Source: Parapedobacter sp037190485 (GTDB lineage: Bacteria > Bacteroidota > Bacteroidia > Sphingobacteriales > Sphingobacteriaceae). Taken from it: DNA of 64,000 nt. Position 1 is the first letter of the stretch. The number at the start of each line of letters is the position of its first letter. The DNA lies in the NCBI GenBank assembly GCA_037190485.1, contig JBBCJB010000003.1, positions 211,476 to 275,475 of the forward strand, read 5' to 3'. This document shows positions 34,116 through 43,015 of this stretch, piece by piece. The position numbers and the translations under genes were made by a program. The notes under the pieces were generated by a model that saw only the letters and a program-made list of their open reading frames with translations, was not told the DNA's origin and ran no database searches.

Positions 34116-36983
34116 ATGAACGCATTTGTATATATATTTAAAAACATAATAATCAAATACTTAATTATATTAATATTATGTCTTAATTCACTATATGGTT
34201 TTTCCCAGCTTTTTGACGGTGGCCAGTACCCCCCAAGTGTACGTTGGCGGCAGATCCGTACCGACCATTTCCAACTCATCTACCCTGCCCCATTCGAGGA
34301 GCGCGCCCAAGAGTTGGCTGGCCAATTGGAGCGTATTCGCGAACATGTGAGCCGCACGCTGGGCAAGCGGCCACGCAAGATTTCCATCATCCTACAAAAC
34401 CAAACGGTCGAATCCAATGGGAATGTACAGCTCGCTCCGCGACGCTCGGAGTTTTTCACGACGCCACCGCAACAGGGCGACTTCCAGGATTGGTTGAACA
34501 ACCTGGCTATCCATGAGCTCCGCCATGTCGCGCAGTTTGACAAATTGACAGGTTATTTGCGGGCGCCCTTTTTCGAACAGCTGGCGCTGGCAATCTATGG
34601 CGTCACGCTACCCGCATGGTTCTTCGAAGGGGATGCCGTCGTTACCGAGACGGTGCTGTCCAACGCCGGCCGAGGCCGTCTCGCTTCATGGGAAATGCCA
34701 TTCCGTGCGAACCTCCTATCCGGCCGTCGATACAGCTATCAGAAAGATTACCTAGGTTCGTTGAAATCCGTTACGCCTGGATTCTACGAACTCGGTTATT
34801 TCATGACTGCGCGCCTGCAGCGGGAGCACGGCGTGTACGTTGTCGACAGCCTGATGACGCGCATGGCGAAGCTGCCGATACGGCCCTATAATTTCAGCAA
34901 TTCGCTGAAGAAATTCACCGGCTACAATACGCGCCAGTGGCACCGCGAGACCCGTGAAGAATTGGCCAGGATCTGGCATGAGCAAGGCTCCGAAACCAAC
35001 CCCGTCGATTATCCGGCGTGGCCCGCCAACACCTCCGGAAAACCAGAAAGCTGGCTGCTGCCCAAGCCCCTGCCCGATGGCCGTATCCTAGCCCTCTACC
35101 AAAGCGTCTATTGCGTACCCACCCTCGTCATCCTCGACTCCGTAGGCCGCCAACGGGAGGTCATCAAGCCCGGGCGGCAGACGGAACCGAATTTCTCTTA
35201 TGCGGCCGGCAAGGTGGTATGGGACGAGGTACGCAGACATGGCCGATACAGCAAACGTACCTATAACGTCATCAACCTGTATGACCTCCACAAGCGCACC
35301 CATCGACAGCTCACGCGCCGGAGCCGCTACTTTTCGCCTGCCCTCCGTCCTGATGGCAAGCAGGTGGCAGCCGTAGAAATCGACGAACGCAACAACGTTA
35401 GCCTCGTGCTGCTCGATGCCGGTACAGGCACCGTCGTCAGCAAGTTCCCTTCGCCCGGCAACATCCTGTTGCAGACCCCGGCTTACGACGCGGCCGGCAC
35501 GAAAATCGTCGCCACCGGCATCGCCCAACAGGGCAGCACAATCGTCGAAGCGGATGTTTCCACCGGAACCTTCCGCTTCGCGATGGACTGGCAGCAACAG
35601 CAGATCGAACGGCCCAGCTACGCGGTTGGACGCATCGTTTTCAAGGCCCACTACAATGGCATCGACAACATTTTCGCCATAGGACAGGCAAATGGGGAAA
35701 TCCAGCAATTGACAGACGCGCGTTTCGGTGCGTTCAACCCGTTGTATGATGCGTCCGCCAAGCAACTATGGTTCAACGACTACCGCGTGGATGGATACCG
35801 GATTAGCCGCGTAAGCACGTCGATCACGAAGGCCGACAACCGGGCAAAAATCACCGATTCGCATATCGGCTATTTTAAGCCGCTCCTAGGCAACGAAACC
35901 CCTTTCCCTCAGCCAGACACCATGAGAGCCGAGATACGCCCTTCTAGGCCATATAAAGGGGTGAAAAATTTGGTCAATTTCCATAGTCTTTCGGTAGACA
36001 ATGGTAATTTCAACAGCCTGAACGACATCAACCCCGGCGTCTACTGGCTATCGGACGATTTGCTCAACACGACACAGCTTCGTTTGGGTTACACCTATGA
36101 CGGCGACATCCGGAGCAGCGCCTATTTGGCTTCCATGGCTTACCAGCGCTTTTTCCCGAAGTTTTCCCTGGAATACAACAACCGTGGCCAGGTGGGTACG
36201 GGACGGATCGTGCGCAACCAAGGCGACTCGCTGGTGGGATTGCGTTGGCGCGAACACGCCACGTCGCTTAAGATGGAAATCCCGTTGGCTTGGTATCGGC
36301 ACAACCATGTAATCAGCACCGGAGTCAGTGCCATTACGTCTTACACGCGCCGCTACGGGTTGAACGCGCCGCAATTCCAAGCCGGGTTCACCGATCGTAT
36401 CCGCTTTCCATTACATTACCAGGTTTACGTAAACCACCAAGTCAGGCAAAGCGCACTGGACCTTGCGCCGCGGTGGGCACAACACCTCAGCGTCACCTAC
36501 CGTCACTTGCCGCTGGACGACAGAATCGTCGGTGAGCACCTGTCGGTGCGTACCGCGTTCCATTTCCCGGGCCTGTGGCGCAACCATTCATTGCTGGCCC
36601 GTTTCAACTACCAGCGACGCAATGGCGTCTACGGGGTAGCCAATGATATCCCCTTGGTGAGTGGATACGACCAGCTACGCCCCGTACCGGTAGACAACAC
36701 GCTGCTGTTCAATTATCGGTTTCCCATTGCCTATCCGGATTGGTCCATCGGCCCGCTGGCCTATATCAAACGCTTTAAAGGTGGTTTCTTCGCCGACTTC
36801 CAAAACGTAAGGGCCGGAAATACGTTCCAGCCCCGTACCTTCGGTGCCGAATTGCGCTCGGACATGAACCTACTTCGTTTTTACTTGCCCAACTTCGACT
36901 TCGGTATCAAACTGGTCTATGCGAATGAGGCCAGCGCGCCGCAGCGCCTATTCGCCACGTACAGCATCGGGTATAGTTACTAG
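34116..36983 (+). CDS. surface protein: HExxH protease-like domain, beta-propeller and C-terminal barrel
   Basis: 955 residues. A signal peptide (YLIILILCLNSLYGFSQ) precedes FDGGQYPPSVRWRQI. Residues about 50-290 resemble a peptidase-MA-type domain with LNNLAIHELRHVAQFDKLTG holding HExxH and LPAWFFEGDAVVTETVLSN downstream, consistent with the third zinc ligand Glu. About 300-600 has WD40/TolB-like blades (YFSPALRPDGKQVAAVEID; IQQLTDARFGAFNPLYD). The last 300 residues are barrel strands, ending FATYSIGYSY with the aromatic terminal strand. It would be an outer-membrane-anchored, zinc-dependent protease or peptidase-like protein facing outward or into the periplasm. The first ~30 codons are strongly AT-rich compared with the rest. 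Substrate unknown. Confidence 0.78.
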   Translation: MNAFVYIFKNIIIKYLIILILCLNSLYGFSQLFDGGQYPPSVRWRQIRTDHFQLIYPAPFEERAQELAGQLERIREHVSRTLGKRPRKISIILQNQTVESNGNVQLAPRRSEFFTTPPQQGDFQDWLNNLAIHELRHVAQFDKLTGYLRAPFFEQLALAIYGVTLPAWFFEGDAVVTETVLSNAGRGRLASWEMPFRANLLSGRRYSYQKDYLGSLKSVTPGFYELGYFMTARLQREHGVYVVDSLMTRMAKLPIRPYNFSNSLKKFTGYNTRQWHRETREELARIWHEQGSETNPVDYPAWPANTSGKPESWLLPKPLPDGRILALYQSVYCVPTLVILDSVGRQREVIKPGRQTEPNFSYAAGKVVWDEVRRHGRYSKRTYNVINLYDLHKRTHRQLTRRSRYFSPALRPDGKQVAAVEIDERNNVSLVLLDAGTGTVVSKFPSPGNILLQTPAYDAAGTKIVATGIAQQGSTIVEADVSTGTFRFAMDWQQQQIERPSYAVGRIVFKAHYNGIDNIFAIGQANGEIQQLTDARFGAFNPLYDASAKQLWFNDYRVDGYRISRVSTSITKADNRAKITDSHIGYFKPLLGNETPFPQPDTMRAEIRPSRPYKGVKNLVNFHSLSVDNGNFNSLNDINPGVYWLSDDLLNTTQLRLGYTYDGDIRSSAYLASMAYQRFFPKFSLEYNNRGQVGTGRIVRNQGDSLVGLRWREHATSLKMEIPLAWYRHNHVISTGVSAITSYTRRYGLNAPQFQAGFTDRIRFPLHYQVYVNHQVRQSALDLAPRWAQHLSVTYRHLPLDDRIVGEHLSVRTAFHFPGLWRNHSLLARFNYQRRNGVYGVANDIPLVSGYDQLRPVPVDNTLLFNYRFPIAYPDWSIGPLAYIKRFKGGFFADFQNVRAGNTFQPRTFGAELRSDMNLLRFYLPNFDFGIKLVYANEASAPQRLFATYSIGYSY

Positions 36984-36999
36984 CGGGTGCCGCATAAAA

Positions 37000-37019
37000 A
37001 AAGCGGCTCTCGCCGCTTT
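37000..37019 (-). terminator. rho-independent terminator of pgk
   Basis: AAAGCGG and CCGCTTT pair around a six-base loop. Read on the minus strand the stem is followed by a run of T (the complement of 36994-37002), right after the pgk stop. It also lies 16 bases after the plus-strand gene and may serve both. Confidence 0.7.
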
Positions 37020-37021
37020 CC

Positions 37022-38212
37022 CTATTCATTTATCGCCTTCACGCCCGGAAGTTCCTTGCCTTCCATGTATTCCAGCAGTGCGCCCCCGCCGGTACTCACG
37101 TAGCTGACGTGCTCGGTCATACCGAATTTGCTCACCGCGGCGGCAGAATCGCCGCCACCGATCAGCGAAAAGGCACCTCGCTCGGTCGCCGCCACCACGG
37201 CATCGGCCACAGCTTTGGTTCCCGTGGCAAACTTGTCCATTTCGAACACGCCCATCGGGCCGTTCCACAATATGGTGTTGGATGCCAGGATAACCTGTGC
37301 AAAATGCTCACCCGATTCCTTGCCGATATCCAAGCCCATCTTGTCGACCGGGATCTGATCGTTCGGCCCATCATATGCCGGCGAATCAGGTGCGAATTCA
37401 TCAGCGATCTGGCTGTCGGTGGGCAGCACCAGGTTGACGCCCTTTTCCTCGGCCTTTTTCACCAACTCATTGGCCAAGTCCAACTTGTCTATTTCCACCA
37501 ACGATTTGCCGATCTCACCGCCACGTGCCTTCACGAAGGTGTAGGCCATGCCGCCACCGATGATCAGGTTGTCTACCTTATCCAGCAACGCTTCGATCAG
37601 CTCCAGTTTGTCGGAGACCTTCGCCCCGCCCATGATGGCGGTAAACGGACGCTGCGGATTGTTCAGTACCTTCTCCGCATTGCCCACCTCGGCAGCCATC
37701 AGGTAACCGAAATATTTGGCTTCCGGAAAGAATTGGGCAATCACCGCGGTCGAGGCATGTGCCCTGTGCGCGGTACCGAAGGCATCATTCACGTAGATAT
37801 CAGCGAGTTTCGACAGCCTTTCGGCAAATGCGACGTCTCCTTTCTCTTCTTCCTTGTAGAAACGCAAATTCTCCAACAGCAGCACTTCGCCGGATTTCAA
37901 CGCGGCAGCTTTCTCGACGGCTTCCTCGCCGATGCAATCATCAGCGAACTGTACCGACGTACCGACCACCTTGGCTACGTGGTCGACGATGTGTTTCAGC
38001 GAATATTTCTCGCTAGGGCCATCCTTGGGCCGACCCAAGTGCGACATCAAGATGACCGCCCCACCATCCGCCAGGATTTTCTTGATGGTGGGCGCCGCAC
38101 CCTGGATGCGATTGTCATCGGTGATGCGGTATTGTTCGTCCAAAGGTACATTGAAGTCCACCCGGATCAGGGCTTTCTTACCAGCGAAATCAAAATCGTC
38201 TATGGTTTTCAT
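37022..38212 (-). CDS. pgk: phosphoglycerate kinase
   Basis: 396 residues. KKALIRVDFNVPLDEQYRIT is the PGK signature near the N-terminus, then ILMSHLGRPKDGP, LLLENLRFYKEEEKGDVAFA, IMGGAKVSDKLELIEALL, ILWNGPMGVFEMDKFATGTK and FSLIGGGDSAAAVSKFG, the nucleotide site. It interconverts 1,3-bisphosphoglycerate and 3-phosphoglycerate, making ATP in glycolysis. It has its own consensus promoter reaching into the 3' end of the lyase gene, and its own terminator. Confidence 0.99.
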   Translation of the reverse strand: MKTIDDFDFAGKKALIRVDFNVPLDEQYRITDDNRIQGAAPTIKKILADGGAVILMSHLGRPKDGPSEKYSLKHIVDHVAKVVGTSVQFADDCIGEEAVEKAAALKSGEVLLLENLRFYKEEEKGDVAFAERLSKLADIYVNDAFGTAHRAHASTAVIAQFFPEAKYFGYLMAAEVGNAEKVLNNPQRPFTAIMGGAKVSDKLELIEALLDKVDNLIIGGGMAYTFVKARGGEIGKSLVEIDKLDLANELVKKAEEKGVNLVLPTDSQIADEFAPDSPAYDGPNDQIPVDKMGLDIGKESGEHFAQVILASNTILWNGPMGVFEMDKFATGTKAVADAVVAATERGAFSLIGGGDSAAAVSKFGMTEHVSYVSTGGGALLEYMEGKELPGVKAINE

Positions 38213-38241
38213 CGTCTATAAGTTCAATTTGTTCAGGGCAA

Positions 38242-38271
38242 CAAAGCTAACATAAGTATTGGAAATTCAAA
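38242..38271 (-). promoter_or_regulatory. promoter of pgk
   Basis: TTTG (38271-38268), 18 nt, TAGCTTTG (38249-38242) on the minus strand: full consensus. The -33 element overlaps the stop codon of the upstream lyase gene. The leader is about 25 bases. Confidence 0.75.
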
Positions 38272-39121
38272 ACACCTCGCGGCTGTAACGCATGGCTTCG
38301 TCCCATGCATCCAGATCCAGCCCGGTTTCGATGTGACGTTCATCCAGTACGTGCAACAACGTTTCGGTTGCGATGTTGCCCGTAAGCTCATCGGCCGCCA
38401 TGGGGCACCCGCCGAATCCGCGCAACGCGGTATCGAACCGGGCACATCCTGCATCGAGCGCCGCGGTCAGTTTGGCACGGCTTTCTAGTGGTGTGCTATG
38501 CAGGTGCAAACCCAACTCCACAGCAGGAAATGCGGTTCCAATGGCCGCATACAGCGCGGTGATCGCGCCGGGCGTAGAACCACCCACCGTATCGGCCAAC
38601 GCGATGTGCCTGATACCGATATCCACCAGGCGGGCGGTATGATCCGCCACGATTTCGGGGCTCCACAGGTCGCCGTACGGGTTGCCGAACGCCATGGAGA
38701 GGTACACCAATGGAATCTTGCCTTGGCCGTGGCACAGGTCTGCCATTCGCTTGACCGTTGCCAGCGCCTGGGCGATGGAACTGTTGGCGTTGCGCAATTG
38801 AAACGTCTCGGACACCGAAAAAGGAAACCCAACGATGCCTACACCCGGATACCTTATCGCTTCTTCCACCCCGCGCACGTTGGCTACGATGGCTAGGAGT
38901 TTCGTGCGGGTTCCAGCCGTGTCCAACCGATCGAGCACGGCTGCCGTATCCCGCAATTGCGGGATGGCCTTTGGCGAAACGAAACTGCCGAAATCCAGCC
39001 GATCGAAACCCACACGAAGCAGGATCTGCAAGTAGTGGGCCTTCACGTCGGTCGGGATGAAGCGGTCGTGTATCCCCTGCATGGCATCGCGGGGGCATTC
39101 GGTAATCGCTATGTTTTTCAC
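38267..39121 (-). CDS. hydroxymethylglutaryl-CoA lyase family protein
   Basis: 284 residues from the GTG at 39121, one base after the sppA stop. The longer in-frame extension to 39409 is antisense overlap with sppA and is rejected. VKNIAITECPRDAMQGI is the HMGL-like start (DxxRDxxQ pattern with E in place of the first D), then VGFDRLDFGSFVSPKAIPQL, PLVYLSMAFGNPYGD, HIALADTVGGSTPG, VELGLHLHSTPLESRAKL (HLH metal site) and FDTALRGFGGCPMAADELTG with the catalytic Cys loop. It cleaves HMG-CoA to acetoacetate and acetyl-CoA in leucine degradation, or acts on a related substrate. Confidence 0.9.
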   Translation of the reverse strand: MKNIAITECPRDAMQGIHDRFIPTDVKAHYLQILLRVGFDRLDFGSFVSPKAIPQLRDTAAVLDRLDTAGTRTKLLAIVANVRGVEEAIRYPGVGIVGFPFSVSETFQLRNANSSIAQALATVKRMADLCHGQGKIPLVYLSMAFGNPYGDLWSPEIVADHTARLVDIGIRHIALADTVGGSTPGAITALYAAIGTAFPAVELGLHLHSTPLESRAKLTAALDAGCARFDTALRGFGGCPMAADELTGNIATETLLHVLDERHIETGLDLDAWDEAMRYSREVF

Positions 39122-39122
39122 G

Positions 39123-40895
39123 TCAATGGATTTCCAGGTCAATGGGCATGCGCGCTTGCAAGCCACGCAGTTGCAAAGCGGCCTTGGCCTGCTCATAGTG
39201 GCGATAATGCTCACCCAGCTCGCGTTTGGCGAACCAAGCGCTTGCTTGGCTTGCGGACCGGCCCAAAAGCGCGTCCAATGGATTCTTGATCGCGGGATAG
39301 GTAACCACCCGATAGCGCTCCAGCCCCGCTTTCTGGGCGGCGGCAGCGATGGCATCATCGATGCTTCCGAGCCGATCCACCAGGCCATTTTCCAAGGCCT
39401 GTTGCCCACTCCATACCCGCCCCTGTCCGATGCTGTCCACCTGTGCCGCAGTCAGTTTGCGCCCATCGGCCACACGCTGCAAGAACGTATCGTATACGCG
39501 GTTCACTTCCAATTGGATGATGTTGCGTTCGTCGGCCGTAAGCGGACGCGCCAGGTTGGACAGCGCATCGGCATATTTGCCGGTCTTCACACCATCGAAC
39601 GTGATGCCCAGCTTATCGTTGTATAATCCCTGCATATTGGGAATGATGCCGAACACCCCGATGGAACCGGTAATCGTATTGGGCTGCGCGAATATCGAAT
39701 CGGCAGCTGCGGCTATGTAGTACCCACCCGAGGCCGCCACGTCTCCCATCGACACGATGACAGGCTTCTCCCTGCGCAAGAGATCCACTTCCCGCCAAAT
39801 CACGTCGGAGGCCAGCGCGCTCCCTCCCGGAGAATTGATACGGAACACGACGGCCTTGACCTTATCGTCCCTGCGCAATTTGCGCAACTCGCGCGAGATG
39901 CGTTCCGATCCGATCACGTCGTCGCTCCCCTCGCCCGAGGTGATCTCGCCCACCGCGTACACAACGGCCACGCGGTCGCGAACGGAAGCACTCGCCGAGG
40001 TCGTTGAAGGCTTGTATTTCGTCAATGCAACCACTTGCAGGTCTTTGTCTTCATCGATATCCAATGAGTCCTTGAGTTCACTGATCAGCTCGTCCTTATA
40101 TTTCTTGCCATCGACCAAGCCATGCGCAACGGCATCGTCAGCGGTCCTAGCCAGGTATCCGTCGGCAACGGCACGCAGGCTGTCTGTCGACAACCGCCGG
40201 CTCGCGGAAATCTCGCCAAGGAAATGACCGTAGATGCTTTCCAAGATGGCGTTTACCTGCTCCCGGTTGGCATCGCTCATCTTATCCAGGATAAAGGGCT
40301 CCACCGCGCTCTTGAACGTACCCACCTTGATCACTTGGGCCTCGATGCCCAATTTATCCAGCGTGCCCTTCAAAAACATGGTCTGGGAGGCCAAACCGCG
40401 GAAATCGACCGTCCCTTCGGGGTTGACATATACGCGATCTGCGGTAGACGCCAGGTAATAGGCCCGTTGGGTATACCCTTCGCTGTAGGCCACGATAAAT
40501 TTACCGGAATCCTTGAAATCCAGCAACGCGTCGCGGATTTCCTGCAACGTGGCGAAACTGCCCGGCATGGCAGACAGATCCAGGTAAATCCCCTTGATGC
40601 GATCGTCATCCTTGGCAGCTTCGATGCGTTTGAGGATATCGTTGAGTCCGAAGCTCTTGGTTGTCGTTAATCCAGGGATGTCGACGTCTTCAAACGGGTC
40701 GGGAACCGTACGTTCCGTAATCTCGTGCTTCATGTCGATGTGCAACAGGGAGTTATCCGCCACCGTAGCCTCCTTGTCTGAAGTCATCGAAGCGATCATC
40801 CCCCCGATGATGATCAAACCCACTACGAACAATAGGATGAATGACAGGACGATTCCCGTAACCGTGGCCAGCACGTATTTAAAAAAAGACTTCAT
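39123..40895 (-). CDS. sppA: signal peptide peptidase SppA, 67K type
   Basis: 590 residues with an N-terminal membrane helix (VLATVTGIVLSFILLFVVGL) and two SppA-like domains. The catalytic Lys lies in VIKVGTFKSAVEPFILD of the N-terminal domain and the nucleophilic Ser in PVIVSMGDVAASGGYYIAAA of the C-terminal domain, the arrangement of E. coli SppA. PNTITGSIGVFGIIPN follows. It degrades cleaved signal peptides in the inner membrane, with the active site on the periplasmic face. It leads the sppA-lyase pair from a consensus promoter. Confidence 0.95.
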   Translation of the reverse strand: MKSFFKYVLATVTGIVLSFILLFVVGLIIIGGMIASMTSDKEATVADNSLLHIDMKHEITERTVPDPFEDVDIPGLTTTKSFGLNDILKRIEAAKDDDRIKGIYLDLSAMPGSFATLQEIRDALLDFKDSGKFIVAYSEGYTQRAYYLASTADRVYVNPEGTVDFRGLASQTMFLKGTLDKLGIEAQVIKVGTFKSAVEPFILDKMSDANREQVNAILESIYGHFLGEISASRRLSTDSLRAVADGYLARTADDAVAHGLVDGKKYKDELISELKDSLDIDEDKDLQVVALTKYKPSTTSASASVRDRVAVVYAVGEITSGEGSDDVIGSERISRELRKLRRDDKVKAVVFRINSPGGSALASDVIWREVDLLRREKPVIVSMGDVAASGGYYIAAAADSIFAQPNTITGSIGVFGIIPNMQGLYNDKLGITFDGVKTGKYADALSNLARPLTADERNIIQLEVNRVYDTFLQRVADGRKLTAAQVDSIGQGRVWSGQQALENGLVDRLGSIDDAIAAAAQKAGLERYRVVTYPAIKNPLDALLGRSASQASAWFAKRELGEHYRHYEQAKAALQLRGLQARMPIDLEIH

Positions 40896-40917
40896 ATTCG
40901 CTGTAAATCTTGGTGTC

Positions 40918-40949
40918 CAAACTTAGCCAAACTTGCTTTCATTTGCAAA
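40918..40949 (-). promoter_or_regulatory. promoter of sppA
   Basis: TTTG (40949-40946), 20 nt, TAAGTTTG (40925-40918) on the minus strand; leader about 20 bases. Confidence 0.65.
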
Positions 40950-41053
40950 CGGTGCAGCCAACGAGCTGTCCGCGCATCCCACAAGCCAGCCATTGGACGG
41001 GGGAAACCGATGAAAGTTACATCCCGGCCGAAACGCTGCGCGTGCAAACGCAT

Positions 41054-41083
41054 GAAGCCCGCAAACGGCAGTCTGCGGGCTTC
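41054..41083 (-). terminator. hairpin after the DUF4142 gene
   Basis: GAAGCCCGCA and TGCGGGCTTC form a perfect 10-bp stem with a 10-nt loop, about 30 bases past the DUF4142 stop. No T-run follows, so efficiency is uncertain. Confidence 0.5.
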
Positions 41084-41113
41084 GGGGCAAGTATTGATTC
41101 TCAAATCGGCACA

Positions 41114-41716
41114 CTACGGCATGATCCGCGGCGTGGTGATGGTATCGACCGGATTGATCGAATCGCGCAACAGCCTCGCCTCTTCGTGGTGTCGCTTCAA
41201 TACGGGAAGGGTTTTCGCGGCAAACGCCTGCAAATCCGCATTGCGAACATCCGACGAAGCGTCTTCGAACAACGACACGGTCTTGTCGTGATCGCGGAGC
41301 ATCCGGTCGATGTAGGCTTCATCGAAGTCAGCCCCAGACTTTTCCCGCAATTCGCGTTGCTCCTCTACCCGGTCTTCACTGGCTACCGGCGGCAACGTGA
41401 TGTTATGCTGCGTAGCAATGGCCGCCAGTTCTTCGTTTGCCCGCCCATGATCGTCCACGATTTTCCGCGAAAACTCCTTGATTTGCGGGCTGGAGGCCTT
41501 TTCCAAGGCCAGCTTGGCCAGTTCTACCTCCGCAAGGCCTGCGTCTGCCGCCTTTACGGCAAAATCGGCGTCTTGTTCGCGAACCGTCGCCGCGGTGTCA
41601 TTCACGTCCGTTGCCTGTTCCACGCTGTCGCTGGCCGTACGCTGGCCTGCGTTGTTGCACGCCGTTGCCCATCCGGCAAACAACGCTGCTACCGCAAAAA
41701 GATGTAATGTTCTCAT
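41114..41716 (-). CDS. DUF4142 lipoprotein
   Basis: 200 residues. LHLFAVAALFAGWATACNNA is a lipoprotein signal (Cys about residue 20). The mature part is a helical bundle: FAVKAADAGLAEVELAKLAL, KEFSRKIVDDHGRANEELAA, YIDRMLRDHDKTVSLFEDA, TLPVLKRHHEEARLLRDSI. The regularly spaced His/Glu residues are typical of DUF4142 (ferritin-like superfamily), periplasmic proteins common in Bacteroidota stress loci. Molecular role unknown. The acidic protein gene lies 31 bases upstream in the same direction. Confidence 0.9.
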   Translation of the reverse strand: MRTLHLFAVAALFAGWATACNNAGQRTASDSVEQATDVNDTAATVREQDADFAVKAADAGLAEVELAKLALEKASSPQIKEFSRKIVDDHGRANEELAAIATQHNITLPPVASEDRVEEQRELREKSGADFDEAYIDRMLRDHDKTVSLFEDASSDVRNADLQAFAAKTLPVLKRHHEEARLLRDSINPVDTITTPRIMP

Positions 41717-41747
41717 GTCAATTGTATTTTGGTAATCCTACATTTTA

Positions 41748-42326
41748 TCAACCGGTTGTCTCGGTTGGGTCGTCCGATTGGATTTGCTTATCGCCCAAGG
41801 GATCGCGTTCGTCGTCACGGTGCGGGTCTTCGAATGGAGGCATCTCCGCTTCGCCTGGCTCGCCATCTTCATCGTAATCGCCGTCGTCCGGGCCGCTGGT
41901 GACCGGATTGCCGCTGCCGCCTGCATCATCCCGCTTCGGGTATCCCTCTTCATCCAGATCTCCGCGGTCGTCTTCCGGAACCGATGCGAGCCGTATATCC
42001 ACGTCCTCCAATTGGGCAAGCTGATCGTCAGTCACTTCGGCACCCAATTCATGGAGTTGCCCTTGCAAGGTTCCCGGCTTGTCGCGGTACTCGGCCGATG
42101 CTTCCGGATTCTGTTCATCGTATGTTGAATTGTTATCTTCCCCTTCCGGCGCAAGGGTGTCATACGGATCTGGGTGATCGTATTCCCGATCGTTCGTCTC
42201 GGGATCCAATTCAAAGCTGTCCGCTTCCTCGTTAAACCGAAGGTCCTCACCGGTCGGCTCCCGGGTTTCGTCCGTATCCTCGACATCGAGGGGCACTACG
42301 GGTGGTCTTTTTTCGTCTGGGATCAT
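41748..42326 (-). CDS. highly acidic, disordered hypothetical protein
   Basis: 192 residues, dominated by Asp, Glu, Pro and Gly from end to end (DLRFNEEADSFELDPETND; DEDGEPGEAEMPPFEDPHR). One short segment looks structured: GTLQGQLHELGAEVTDDQLA then QLEDVDIRLASVPEDDR. No signal peptide, Cys or Trp is seen. Proteins of this style accompany stress genes in Sphingobacteriales and may be desiccation or osmotic protectants, which is a guess. It has a full AGGAGG site, unlike most genes here, and its leader contains a 16-bp tandem repeat. Confidence 0.75.
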   Translation of the reverse strand: MIPDEKRPPVVPLDVEDTDETREPTGEDLRFNEEADSFELDPETNDREYDHPDPYDTLAPEGEDNNSTYDEQNPEASAEYRDKPGTLQGQLHELGAEVTDDQLAQLEDVDIRLASVPEDDRGDLDEEGYPKRDDAGGSGNPVTSGPDDGDYDEDGEPGEAEMPPFEDPHRDDERDPLGDKQIQSDDPTETTG

Positions 42327-42334
42327 GATATCTT

Positions 42335-42340
42335 CCTCCT
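42335..42340 (-). promoter_or_regulatory. strong ribosome binding site of the acidic protein gene
   Basis: AGGAGG on the minus strand, eight bases before the ATG at 42326. It supports this start and high translation. Confidence 0.6.
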
Positions 42341-42344
42341 ATCC

Positions 42345-42376
42345 TTTATTAGCTATCATCTTTATTAGCTATCATC
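42345..42376. repeat. perfect 16-bp tandem duplication
   Basis: TTTATTAGCTATCATC occurs twice head to tail (42345-42360 and 42361-42376), in the leader of the acidic protein gene just upstream of its ribosome binding site. Probably a slippage product; a regulatory role is possible. Confidence 0.85.
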
Positions 42377-42571
42377 GCTGATAAAACATATACCACGCCA
42401 GACCGCTGAGGAGCCGTATGTACGCCATACTGTACTAAATACTGCATAACGCTGTCCACTATTCGGAAAACCGTGTTTTATAAAGGGGAACGATAGCCGC
42501 ACGTTTTCCGGGTTGAACGCGCTAAACGGGCTATGGCACGATCTGTGTAGCTGGAACCGCTGAATGCTATC

Positions 42572-42943
42572 ATGGCCACGAAAAAAAATAGCGTATTGAA
42601 CACGGTGTTCCTCTTGCATGGGGCTTATTTCCTCATCACGGGGATATGGCCCTTGCTCAGCATGGAGAGCTTCATCGCAGCCACTGGCCCGAAGCAGGAT
42701 ACCTGGCTTGTCCAAATGGTTGGCCTGCTTGCGGCATCCATCGGTTTGACATTCGGGGTATCCAGTTTACGTCGGCAACGGTTGCCCATCGTATTGGGCC
42801 TGTCCGTGGCGTCGAGTTTCCTACTCATGGACGTGATATACGTGGCCAAAGGCGTCATTGACCGCATCTACTTGCTGGATGCGGCGCTACAGGCCGTGTT
42901 TTTGGCCGTCGTTGCTTTCTTTGCCGTACAGAAAAAAATCTAA
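42572..42943 (+). CDS. small four-helix membrane protein
   Basis: 123 residues with four hydrophobic segments: TVFLLHGAYFLITGIWPLL (about 11-29), LVQMVGLLAASIGLTFGV (46-63), LPIVLGLSVASSFLLMDVIY (71-90) and LDAALQAVFLAVVAFFAV (102-119). The charged loops suit an inner-membrane protein with both ends inside. No family is recognised with confidence. It precedes the LuxR-type regulator by 72 bases on the same strand. Confidence 0.75.
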   Translation: MATKKNSVLNTVFLLHGAYFLITGIWPLLSMESFIAATGPKQDTWLVQMVGLLAASIGLTFGVSSLRRQRLPIVLGLSVASSFLLMDVIYVAKGVIDRIYLLDAALQAVFLAVVAFFAVQKKI

Positions 42944-43015
42944 AACCTTTAAGCCCGTTGAAACGTATAATTCTTTAGGAAAAAGAAATACGCATTAACG
43001 AGCTAAGGTTTAGGT

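Noticed and set aside
37109..38221. 370-codon plus-strand frame over pgk
   Set aside because: Antisense shadow of a strongly conserved gene.
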